DNA from: Clostridia bacterium
GTDB lineage: Bacteria > Bacillota_A > Clostridia > Oscillospirales > Acutalibacteraceae
DNA length: 7,846 nucleotides
Assembly (NCBI GenBank): GCA_017441045.1
Contig: JAFSAK010000019.1
Coordinates: 1-7,846 of the forward strand
Direction of reading: 5' to 3'
The notes under the pieces were generated by a model that was not told the origin of the DNA, made no database searches, and was given only the letters and a program-made list of their open reading frames with translations. The position numbers and the translations under genes are program-made. This document shows positions 1-6,720 of this stretch, piece after piece (within the stretch, counting starts at the first letter, position 1; the number at the start of each line of letters is the position of its first letter).

Positions 1-267
1 CACCCCGATTTGCCTATTATAATGATGTCTAAACCCAAAGCGCAGTATGAAAAAGGCGACCTTTTGCGCAAAGAGGTTATAAAAACCACCTATGAAAACG
101 CCCTTAAAGGCGGGGATAAAAATGTTTATTTCGTTGATGGCGAAACCTTCTTCGGCGAAACCGAAAGAGAAATTTGTTCCACCGATGCCACCCATCCAAA
201 TGATATAGGATTTATTCGTATGGCAAATGTTTTGGAACCCGTTTTCAAGAAGGTGCTTAAAATTTAA
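1..267 (+). CDS. SGNH/GDSL-family hydrolase, C-terminal fragment (gene starts before the window)
   Basis: The reading frame is open from base 1 to a TAA at 265-267, so these 88 residues are the C-terminal end of a longer protein; the in-frame TTG at 10 is not a real start. The segment has the block V signature of SGNH/GDSL esterases, reading CSTDATHPNDIGF. The Asp codon at 184-186 and the His codon at 193-195 would be the catalytic D-x-x-H pair; the nucleophilic Ser and oxyanion residues lie upstream. The preceding LPIIMMSKP strand and the FVDGETFFG segment also fit the Clostridia branch of this family. Such enzymes usually hydrolyse carboxylic esters, for example acetyl groups on polysaccharides, but the substrate cannot be read from this piece. 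There is no clear terminator in the 95 bp before the next gene, so read-through is possible. Confidence 0.85.
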   Translation, partial: HPDLPIIMMSKPKAQYEKGDLLRKEVIKTTYENALKGGDKNVYFVDGETFFGETEREICSTDATHPNDIGFIRMANVLEPVFKKVLKI

Positions 268-362
268 AAAATTATAACTTATTTCATACGCAGTTAATAT
301 TTTAAGTGTAAAATTTTGGTAAACGGTCAAAGATAATAGCGGATATTAATCAGGAAGGCGGA

Positions 363-3353
363 GTGTCTTTGTTACAACTTAAAAACATAGTTAAAGATTA
401 TCCCGCGGGGGATGGCGCGGTCCACGCCCTTCGCGGTATTGACCTCAATTTCAGAAAAAGTGAGTTTGTATCCATCCTCGGCCCATCGGGTTGCGGAAAA
501 ACCACTATGCTCAATATCATAGGCGGTCTCGATAAATACACCGAGGGTGACCTTGTTATTAACGGCCGTTCCACCAAGGAGTTTGGCGATAGGGATTGGG
601 ACTCTTACCGCAATCACTCGGTCGGATTTGTTTTCCAAAGTTATAATCTTATACCGCATCAGTCGGTTTTGCAGAATGTGGAACTTGCACTTAGTTTATC
701 GGGCGTTTCCAAAGCCGAGCGCAGAAAAAGGGCGAAAGAGGCCCTTTGCCAAGTGGGACTTGAAGAACAAATAAATAAAAAGCCCAGCGAAATGTCGGGC
801 GGTCAGATGCAGAGAGTGGCCATTGCCCGCGCTATTGTGAATAACCCCGATATTATTCTGGCCGATGAGCCCACGGGCGCTCTGGATACCGAAACCAGTG
901 TTCAGGTTATGGATATTTTAAAAGATTTTTCCAAAGACCGCCTTGTTATTATGGTTCCCCATAACCCCGACCTTGCAGAAAAATATTCCACCCGTATTGT
1001 CCGTATGCTCGATGGCGTTATAACCGAGGATTCTATGCCCCTAACCCTTGAGGAAATATCCTCGCAAGAAGCGGCGGGCGAAACGGAAAACGGGGGGAAG
1101 GTGCGCAAGCCCTCGATGTCCATTTTCACCTCCTTTTCTCTTTCCCTTAAAAACCTCTTTTCCAAAAAGGGCAGAACGATGCTTACCTCCTTTGCGGGAA
1201 GCATCGGAATTATAGGCATCGCCCTTATTTATGCCGTATCTCAAGGCACCACCGCCTATATCGATGCAGTGCAGGAAGATACCCTCGCCTCCTACCCCCT
1301 CACCATTGAGGAGCAACATACCGATATCAATTCCCTCTTTACAGCATTTTTAGGTCAGGCAGAGTCTAGCGGCGAACACGAAAAGGATGCAGTTTACCAA
1401 AAGGCGCTTATGTATGAATTGGTAAACGCTCTTAATCAAACCGAAACCAACGAAAATGACCTTAATGCATTCAAAACCTTTATTGAAAAGGAAATGAAGG
1501 ATAAAGAAAGTAAACTCTCGAGCGCTCTTACGGGCGTTCAGTATACCTATAATACGGATATGCTTGTATACACCGAAAATGTTGATGGCACGATTATAGA
1601 ATCCGATACCTCCAAACTTTTGCAAGAACTTCTCATTGAGTATATGGGTATGGATTTATCCCCAATGATGAGTATGAGCGCCCAGAGTCCCGCATCACCT
1701 ATGATGTCCGGCGGGGCGGTTTTATGGCAGGAAATGCTTTCTGGAGATGGCGGAAACACCGTAAACGAGGTGCTTAAAAAGCAGTATGATGTGATTTACG
1801 GAAAATGGCCTTCCCGCTATAACGAAATTATTTTGGTTGTTGATGAAAATAACGAAATTGATGATATGACCCTCTATGCTTTGGGCCTTAAATCCAAAGA
1901 AGATATGGATGCTTTGGCCGAAGCCGCAGTTAATAAGACAAATATTGAAATAGAGGAAACCAAATGGACCTATGAAGAAATCTGCGATATGGATTTCAAA
2001 GTGGTTTTCCCCAGCGATTGCTATACCCTTGATGAAACAACCGATACCTTTGTGGATTTAAGAAATACCCAAGCGGGTATGAAATACCTCTACGATAACG
2101 GTGTTTCTCTTAAAGTTACGGGTATTATAAGACCCAAAGAAGAAGCGGTTTCAACTATGCTGACGGGCACTATTGGTTACACCCATCTATTGACCCGCCA
2201 TATCATTGAAAATTCCAAGGATTCCCCCGCCGTTAACGCCCAGCTTGAAAATATTCATACCGATATTTTCACAGGCCTTCCCTTTAAAGAAAATACGGGG
2301 AATCTCACCGATGACGAGAAGGCGTCAGAATTTAAAAAGTATATTAAAGAACTCAAAGGCAAATCCAAAGCCGAGGCGTATATCAAGATGATGAGTATTC
2401 CTTCAAATAAGGAAACCGAAGCCGCCGTAGGCGGAATGCTCAAAGGTATGAAGCGCGCAGATATGGAATCGGCTCTGTCTTCCGCTTTATCGACTCAGAT
2501 GTCTATGTCAGAGGCGGAAATCAAGAAATACCTTAAATCCTTAACCGATGAAGATTTGAAGGAAATCTTCACCCAGATATGCACTGAAAATTACAAAATG
2601 CAGTATGCCGAAGGGGTTAAAGCGCAGTTATCCGCCCTCCCCGAAGAACAACTTATAATGGGCCTTGATGCCACCCTTCCGACTCTTAGCAAAGAGCGGC
2701 TCGTGGAACTTTATGACGGGGTTTTAGAGTTCTCCGATTCCACCTATGAAGGAAACTTGCAGAAACTCGGATATGTGGATTTAAATACCCCCGCCACCGT
2801 AAACCTATATGCCGCCACCTTTGAAGATAAGGATGTTATCGAAGAGGTAATTGCCGAATATAACGAAGGCAAAGAGGAAATGGAAAAAATCACCTATACC
2901 GATTATGTGGGATTAATGATGTCTTCCGTTACAACCATAATCAACGCCATTACCTATGTGCTTATTGCCTTTGTTGCCGTATCCCTTATCGTTTCTTCCA
3001 TAATGATAGGCGTTATCACCCTTATTTCCGTTCAAGAAAGAACCAAGGAAATCGGTATTCTTCGCGCTATCGGCGCATCTAAAAAGAATGTTTCCAGTAT
3101 GTTTAATGCCGAAACGGTTATGATAGGTTTTGCCGCGGGACTTACGGGAGTGCTCGTCACATATCTTCTTTGCATACCCATAAATGCAATTTTGAATTAC
3201 TTTACGGGCATTGCCAACCTAAAGGCAGTCCTACCCCTTCCCGTAGCCCTTATCCTCATTGGCATAAGCGTGATTTTAACCCTCTTTGCAGGTATAATTC
3301 CCTCCCGAAGCGCCGCCAAAAAAGACCCCGTAGTAGCGCTACGGAGTGAATAA
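363..3353 (+). CDS. MacB-type ABC transporter, fused ATP-binding protein and FtsX-family permease
   Basis: Single-chain ABC exporter or mechanotransmission-type transporter of 996 residues. Residues 1-220 are the ATPase: Walker A GPSGCGKTT (40-48), Q-loop Gln92, signature SGGQMQR (145-151), Walker B plus D-loop ILADEPTGALD (165-175), H-loop His200. Residues 274-293 are TM1. A large, mostly hydrophilic insert (about 300-855) should lie outside the membrane. TM2 (about 863-888), TM3 (about 916-940) and TM4 (about 961-979) form the C-terminal FtsX domain, with QERTKEIGILRAIGAS after TM2 and a terminal PSRSAAKKDPVVALRSE. This is MacB topology, but the insert is much larger than in classical MacB, as is common in Clostridia. 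The start is GTG at 363, with AGGAAGG at 352-358 four bases upstream; TTG at 369 is a less likely alternative. Oddities are Pro199 before the H-loop His, where Thr is usual, and a Met-rich patch at 428-448. No two-component system or outer-membrane partner is visible. The substrate is unknown; peptides or cell-envelope stress factors are typical of the family. Confidence 0.93.
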   Translation: MSLLQLKNIVKDYPAGDGAVHALRGIDLNFRKSEFVSILGPSGCGKTTMLNIIGGLDKYTEGDLVINGRSTKEFGDRDWDSYRNHSVGFVFQSYNLIPHQSVLQNVELALSLSGVSKAERRKRAKEALCQVGLEEQINKKPSEMSGGQMQRVAIARAIVNNPDIILADEPTGALDTETSVQVMDILKDFSKDRLVIMVPHNPDLAEKYSTRIVRMLDGVITEDSMPLTLEEISSQEAAGETENGGKVRKPSMSIFTSFSLSLKNLFSKKGRTMLTSFAGSIGIIGIALIYAVSQGTTAYIDAVQEDTLASYPLTIEEQHTDINSLFTAFLGQAESSGEHEKDAVYQKALMYELVNALNQTETNENDLNAFKTFIEKEMKDKESKLSSALTGVQYTYNTDMLVYTENVDGTIIESDTSKLLQELLIEYMGMDLSPMMSMSAQSPASPMMSGGAVLWQEMLSGDGGNTVNEVLKKQYDVIYGKWPSRYNEIILVVDENNEIDDMTLYALGLKSKEDMDALAEAAVNKTNIEIEETKWTYEEICDMDFKVVFPSDCYTLDETTDTFVDLRNTQAGMKYLYDNGVSLKVTGIIRPKEEAVSTMLTGTIGYTHLLTRHIIENSKDSPAVNAQLENIHTDIFTGLPFKENTGNLTDDEKASEFKKYIKELKGKSKAEAYIKMMSIPSNKETEAAVGGMLKGMKRADMESALSSALSTQMSMSEAEIKKYLKSLTDEDLKEIFTQICTENYKMQYAEGVKAQLSALPEEQLIMGLDATLPTLSKERLVELYDGVLEFSDSTYEGNLQKLGYVDLNTPATVNLYAATFEDKDVIEEVIAEYNEGKEEMEKITYTDYVGLMMSSVTTIINAITYVLIAFVAVSLIVSSIMIGVITLISVQERTKEIGILRAIGASKKNVSSMFNAETVMIGFAAGLTGVLVTYLLCIPINAILNYFTGIANLKAVLPLPVALILIGISVILTLFAGIIPSRSAAKKDPVVALRSE

Positions 3354-3358
3354 ATAAC

Positions 3359-3387
3359 AAAAAGGAACGGATTTCCGTTCCTTTTTT
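3359..3387 (+). terminator. Rho-independent terminator of the ABC transporter gene
   Basis: A 12-bp perfect stem pairs 3359-3370 (AAAAAGGAACGG) with 3375-3386 across a four-base ATTT loop, ending in a run of six T at 3382-3387. It lies six bases after the transporter stop codon. The A-rich left arm makes it potentially bidirectional. It separates the transporter from the secreted-protein operon, which has its own promoter at 3582. Confidence 0.9.
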
Positions 3388-3412
3388 GACTTTTATCTAT
3401 ATTAACAGAGGG

Positions 3413-3486
3413 TTGTAGGGGAGGCGTTTCGCCTCCCGCTTTACATTCAATAAAATTTGTCGGGAGGGGAAACCCCTCCCCTACAA
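3413..3486. repeat. MITE-like palindromic intergenic repeat with two internal hairpins
   Basis: A 74-bp element is bounded by inverted ends TTGTAGGGGAGG (3413-3424) and CCTCCCCTACAA (3475-3486). Each arm is also a perfect hairpin with a three-base loop: GGGAGGCG/CGCCTCCC around TTT (3419-3437), and GGGAGGGG/CCCCTCCC around AAA (3462-3480). The element can therefore fold as one long stem or as two hairpins on an outer stem. It is very GC-rich in its arms compared with the AT-rich spacer. From memory, GTAGGGG-ended palindromes of this sort are scattered through many Clostridia genomes as non-coding repeats. There is no ORF and I see no clear target-site duplication. Confidence 0.75.
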
Positions 3487-3510
3487 TAAACCTATAAATT
3501 TGCAAAACAC

Positions 3511-3522
3511 ACAATATATTGT
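3511..3522. promoter_or_regulatory. Perfect 12-bp AT-rich dyad, possible distal operator
   Basis: ACAATATATTGT is a perfect palindrome about 60 bp upstream of the -35 box of the lectin-protease promoter. AT-rich dyads arise easily by chance in such DNA, so this is only a candidate protein-binding site. No regulator family can be named. Confidence 0.25.
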
Positions 3523-3551
3523 ATAGCATAAAAATATTCCCCGTCCGTTTA

Positions 3552-3565
3552 TTACAAATTTGTAA
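3552..3565. promoter_or_regulatory. Perfect 14-bp dyad just upstream of the promoter, possible operator
   Basis: TTACAAATTTGTAA is a perfect palindrome ending 16 bp before the -35 hexamer at 3582, with its centre near -58 relative to the predicted transcription start. That position suits an activator or an upstream-binding repressor. The TACA/TGTA half-sites resemble those used by several winged-helix repressors, but the four-base centre differs from the BlaI/CopY pattern, so I do not assign a family. Confidence 0.4.
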
Positions 3566-3581
3566 ATTTTACCAAATCGCG

Positions 3582-3610
3582 TTGACACTTGTTAGTAAAA
3601 TATGTATAAT
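3582..3610 (+). promoter_or_regulatory. Sigma-A promoter of the lectin-protease operon
   Basis: TTGACA (3582-3587) and TATAAT (3605-3610) are exact consensus hexamers separated by the ideal 17 bp. Transcription should start near 3617, leaving a leader of about 90 nt before the start codon at 3707. It is the only strong promoter I see in the window, and no terminator separates it from the genes up to 7581. A perfect consensus suggests high basal expression or tight control by a bound factor. Confidence 0.88.
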
Positions 3611-3625
3611 ATAAATATAAAACAA

Positions 3626-3634
3626 AAGGAGGTG
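3626..3634 (+). promoter_or_regulatory. Orphan Shine-Dalgarno near the mRNA 5' end, possible mRNA stabiliser
   Basis: AAGGAGGTG matches the 16S anti-Shine-Dalgarno sequence over nine bases, yet no ATG, GTG or TTG follows at a usable distance; the first ATG is at 3695. It lies about 10 nt from the predicted RNA 5' end and about 70 nt before the gene. This resembles the STAB-SD of Bacillus thuringiensis cry3A, where a bound 30S subunit protects the mRNA 5' end from decay. A weak stem with two G-U pairs can form just after it (3633-3648). The sequence match is direct; the stabiliser role is inference. Confidence 0.5.
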
Positions 3635-3706
3635 CGTTAATAAGCGTAAGTCGAAATTTATAAACCAAAAACAAAAACAATATAATAGAAAGGGATGTAT
3701 AACTTT

Positions 3707-5644
3707 ATGAAAAAATTTTTGTCCGTTTTACTAATCGTTTCACTCTTGATTTTTCCCATTAAAACCTTTGCGGCAACGGATGCAGCACCTATAGAAATTT
3801 CAGATACACCCCTTGATATTGTATCTGAAGATGAAAATATAAGTGTAACCGCCGCCGCAGAAGGAATAACGAGCGGCTATATTTATAATATTAAAAACGT
3901 GTATAGCGGGAAATACCTTAATATTCATAACGGCGTTGATGCCAACGGGACCAACGCTTATCAATGGACCAAGGATGGCTCGGCCGAACAAAACTTTAAG
4001 ATTATTTATTCCCCCGCTACCGATTCATATACCTTCTATGCTATGTGCAGTTCGAATGGTAACGGCCGAGTTCTGAATGTAGATCTGGTGCGCGGGGTTG
4101 AACTCCTTGCCTCAGGTCAAAACGTAAACTTATGGCATCAGGATGCCGGTTATACTCAGAAGATGGTAATCATTCCCCTTGGGCAGAATCAATATAGAAT
4201 TGCCTGCAAGTTTAATACCGATTTATATTTAACTTCCTGCGGAACAGGCAACGGCTCATCAGGCGGTACTTCTTCATCCTCTACGGGAAATATATTCATT
4301 TCGGGTTATGTCGGCAATATGACTCAGCATTGGATTTTTGAGCCGGTTGGACCTGCGCCGACCTCTGTGCCGAGAGGCCATGTGGAGAGCGTTGACTCAA
4401 CGGGAGTTACAGGTTGGGTATGGAATAATGGCTCACCCGATAGCCCCGTAGAAGTTCATATATATGTTACGGATGACTACGGCAACCAATATGTTTATAC
4501 CACTATCGCCAATATTTACAGGCAGGATATGTATAATTGTGGCTTTGGCAGCGGTTATCACGGATACCATTGCCCTATAGATTGGACGGCGCGAGTGCCG
4601 CGAACATATACTATAAGGGCCTACGGTATAGGGGGAGGTAATCCCGAACTTGGCAATTCGCCCACCACCTTTACCGTAAGAGAGTGTTACGGCTCGGTGG
4701 ATGGGTTTACCACTAACGGATTATACGGCTGGGTTTGGAAGCCCGATGCTCCCCAATCGGCCATTACCGTTCACCTTTATGTAAACCGTATGAACGGCGA
4801 GCAGGTGGGGGTTTACGTCGTAACCGCCAATGAATACCGCTCCGATGTTCAGGCGGCGGGCTACGGAACGGGTAATTACGGATTCTCCGTCGGACTTAAT
4901 TATGCATCCTTCCCGGAAGAACAGTTGAGGGTAACCGCCTATGCCGTCGATGGCTCCAATTACAATAACTCCTTCTGGTCGGGGATATACGATAACCGAA
5001 GACCGATAAATATAATTGCCATGAAAGACCATAATGGCGTAAAATTTATTACCACATACACCGACCCCGCAAACACATGGTGTGAAAACATAGGGTGCAC
5101 AGCCATTAATCGTTTTACGGGTGCTACAAATTCTGCCGTAGTAAATCGAATAAAAGAATCTTCATTTTGTATTGTTGACACACACGGCTCTGCTACCACT
5201 ATTGGTTGTTTTTTAGATGGCGTGGAACAGACCGATTTGAAAACAGAACACATAAACGCTTTGGCTGACGGATATTTTAATGGCACCCGATGTGTGTTAC
5301 TAGCAGCTTGTTACTGTGGTCAAGGCGGCGCTTCAACTCCTGGCAATATGGTTAATACTCTTCAGCGAAAGGGCGTTGAAACCGTTATTGGATTCGAAGA
5401 TGAAATAAAATTTAAGCGTTTATCAGAAGATGAAACAAGTCCTAATTATTTTGTAATGAATACCGAAAAGAGATATTCCTTATGGGTTAGAACATTTATG
5501 CAAGCATTAGGTAATGGCAGCACAGTTCAAAATGCTGTCAATGCAGCGCTGACCGCTGTAGAAGACGAACACGGCACAGGTAATACGTTCGGCTTGGATT
5601 TGGTTTATATTGCCGGTAACGCCAATCAGATTGTTAAGCACTGA
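3707..5644 (+). CDS. Secreted ricin-type lectin / tandem beta-repeat / caspase-like (clan CD) peptidase
   Basis: The protein has 645 residues from ATG 3707. An in-frame ATG at 3695 abuts the GAAAGGG ribosome binding site (3688-3694) with no spacing, so 3707, which opens a classic MKKFL signal peptide, is preferred; 3695 would add four residues. Residues 1-22 are the signal peptide, likely cut after TFA. Residues 57-214 look like a ricin-B/CBM13-type beta-trefoil with degenerate QxW-like repeats (AYQWTKDG, NLWHQD, QHWIFEP), suggesting glycan binding. Residues 224-325 and 329-426 are two copies of one repeat (GxV...GWVW...VH-I/L-YV...AN-YR-D...G-GxG). Residues 434-645 resemble a caspase-like fold: CIVDTHGS with His493, and VLLAACYCGQGG with candidate nucleophile Cys535, followed by GVETVIGF and WVRTFMQAL...TVQNAVNAAL as in CHAT and related clan CD domains. 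No LPXTG or SLH anchor is seen. It is promoter-proximal in the operon, 16 bp before the next gene. The export and lectin calls are firm; the peptidase call rests on motifs read by eye. Confidence 0.82.
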   Translation: MKKFLSVLLIVSLLIFPIKTFAATDAAPIEISDTPLDIVSEDENISVTAAAEGITSGYIYNIKNVYSGKYLNIHNGVDANGTNAYQWTKDGSAEQNFKIIYSPATDSYTFYAMCSSNGNGRVLNVDLVRGVELLASGQNVNLWHQDAGYTQKMVIIPLGQNQYRIACKFNTDLYLTSCGTGNGSSGGTSSSSTGNIFISGYVGNMTQHWIFEPVGPAPTSVPRGHVESVDSTGVTGWVWNNGSPDSPVEVHIYVTDDYGNQYVYTTIANIYRQDMYNCGFGSGYHGYHCPIDWTARVPRTYTIRAYGIGGGNPELGNSPTTFTVRECYGSVDGFTTNGLYGWVWKPDAPQSAITVHLYVNRMNGEQVGVYVVTANEYRSDVQAAGYGTGNYGFSVGLNYASFPEEQLRVTAYAVDGSNYNNSFWSGIYDNRRPINIIAMKDHNGVKFITTYTDPANTWCENIGCTAINRFTGATNSAVVNRIKESSFCIVDTHGSATTIGCFLDGVEQTDLKTEHINALADGYFNGTRCVLLAACYCGQGGASTPGNMVNTLQRKGVETVIGFEDEIKFKRLSEDETSPNYFVMNTEKRYSLWVRTFMQALGNGSTVQNAVNAALTAVEDEHGTGNTFGLDLVYIAGNANQIVKH

Positions 5645-5810
5645 CGAAAGGAGTAAGTTTATGAAAAAAACTCTTGTTATTATATTTAGTATAGTATTAT
5701 GTATATCCCTCGCGGGTGCGGCGGTTGCTTTAGGCGGTGAAGGCGGCATCATCAAAAAAGATGAGCCCGTTTCCCAAACAGAAAACGAAGCTCAAAGTTC
5801 CGCACAAAAA
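5636..5810 (+). repeat. Repeated 5' module, copy 1 (RBS, signal peptide and linker DNA)
   Basis: This is the first of three direct copies. It starts at AAGCACTGA, here the last two codons and the stop of the upstream protease gene, and runs through GAAAGGAG, the start codon and about 50 codons. Against copy 2 I count 6 mismatches in 175 bp with no indel. Over the next 100 bp identity falls to about 77 percent, mostly by silent changes. Confidence 0.85.
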
Positions 5811-6524
5811 CAAGAACAAAAAATAGAAGAAACCGAAACCCTATCCGCCGAAGACAAGGCGTTAAAAGCGGAAATTGCAAAAATCAGCGATACTAAAATA
5901 GATTTTCGCGCGGAAAAAGAACAAGTTTTTTCAGATAACAACTACGCTCTCACATTTAAAGAAATTAATACACAGTTCACCGATAAAGGAGAAGAAAAGT
6001 TGGACTATATAGGCAAAACCAAAGAGGGTTACGATATAAAATGCACCTACAATCTTAAAGATGGCAAATTGTTCACAGCAAGATGGTCTTTGCCTAAAAC
6101 CGAGAAGCAAGCTGCCAGTATTTCTATGGATAAAGCAGAAAATATCGCTCGAAAATATGCCGCCGAATACTGTGACCTTAACGTTTATTCACTTTCTTAT
6201 GCTAAAGAACGGACAAACGAGTATGCTTTTGTGTTTACTAAATTCATTGACGGTTATGAAACAGCAGACCAAGTCGATGTAAAAGTTGATTTCTACGGAA
6301 ATCTCATATATTTAAGGAACAATACAGGTGTATTCGACGAATTTGATATAGAGAGCATTGATGAAACAAAATTATTGGAAACTCTTGAATCAAAGATTGG
6401 GAAAGACATGGAATACACAATAGACAGCCAAAGAATTATTGTGGATGATGGAAAGCCGATGATGGAATATGGTATTTCCCCGGCAAACAGCCGCGGTTTT
6501 GTTTGTTTAATCCCCATCGAATAA
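5661..6524 (+). CDS. Exported PepSY-like protein, paralogue 1
   Basis: The product has 287 residues. The start is ATG 5661, seven bases after AAAGGAG (5647-5653); the frame is open further upstream, but that overlaps the protease gene and has no better signal. Residues 4-23 are hydrophobic and end in AVA, a plausible signal peptidase I site. Cys14 is preceded by VL, so it is not a convincing lipobox. Residues 33-75 are a polar Glu/Gln/Lys-rich linker. The rest looks like weak PepSY-type repeats: YNLKDGKL within about 88-140, SMDKAENIARKY...DGYETADQVDVKVDFYGN at 155-215, and IDETKLLETL...MMEYGIS from 233 to the end. PepSY domains occur in M4 peptidase propeptides and in exported proteins thought to modulate proteases. 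The gene follows the lectin-protease by 16 bp, which suggests a partner, inhibitor or chaperone. The PepSY assignment is by eye, so an unrelated exported protein remains possible. Confidence 0.8.
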   Translation: MKKTLVIIFSIVLCISLAGAAVALGGEGGIIKKDEPVSQTENEAQSSAQKQEQKIEETETLSAEDKALKAEIAKISDTKIDFRAEKEQVFSDNNYALTFKEINTQFTDKGEEKLDYIGKTKEGYDIKCTYNLKDGKLFTARWSLPKTEKQAASISMDKAENIARKYAAEYCDLNVYSLSYAKERTNEYAFVFTKFIDGYETADQVDVKVDFYGNLIYLRNNTGVFDEFDIESIDETKLLETLESKIGKDMEYTIDSQRIIVDDGKPMMEYGISPANSRGFVCLIPIE

Positions 6525-6545
6525 CTAATTTAACCCATCCGCCTA

Positions 6546-6720
6546 AAGCACTGACGAAAGGAGTAAATTTATGAAAAAAACTCTTGTTATTATATTTAGT
6601 ATAGTATTATGTATAGCCCTTGCAGGTGTGGCGGTTGCTTTAGGCGGTGAAGGCGGCATTATCAAAAAAGATGAGCCCGTTTCCCAAACAGAAAACGAAG
6701 CTCAAAGTTCCGCACAAAAA
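6546..6720 (+). repeat. Repeated 5' module, copy 2
   Basis: It is almost identical to copy 1. AAGCACTGA at 6546-6554 is intergenic here, following the stop codon of paralogue 1, so it is a non-coding relic of what is a gene end in copy 1. The preceding bases (CATCCGCCT) are shared with copy 3 but not with copy 1. Confidence 0.85.

Noticed and set aside
316..337. Promoter upstream of the ABC transporter (TTGGTA / GATAAT)
   Set aside because: The spacing is only 10 bp and no other hexamer pair with 16-18 bp spacing is convincing.
902..1319. Minus-strand ORFs within the ABC transporter gene
   Set aside because: They are antisense shadows of a gene with complete ABC motifs; compositions are implausible and no ribosome binding sites are seen.
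3197..3529. Minus-strand ORF over the transporter end, terminator and palindromic repeat
   Set aside because: It crosses a terminator hairpin and a dispersed repeat and has no recognisable domain.
3632..3640. Leader peptide GTG-CGT-TAA after the orphan Shine-Dalgarno
   Set aside because: The GTG is part of the Shine-Dalgarno itself, so a ribosome bound there could not use it as a start.
3681..3686. Second TATAAT just before the lectin-protease gene
   Set aside because: No -35-like hexamer lies 16-18 bp upstream, and a start there would leave almost no leader; it is probably AT-rich chance.
5610..5660. Upstream TTG start for paralogue 1
   Set aside because: It overlaps the protease gene; ATG 5661 has an ideal ribosome binding site, begins a signal peptide and matches the start of paralogue 2.
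5661..5760. Lipoprotein signal in the paralogues (Cys14)
   Set aside because: The residue before Cys is Leu and the hydrophobic stretch continues well past it to an AVA site, which fits signal peptidase I better.
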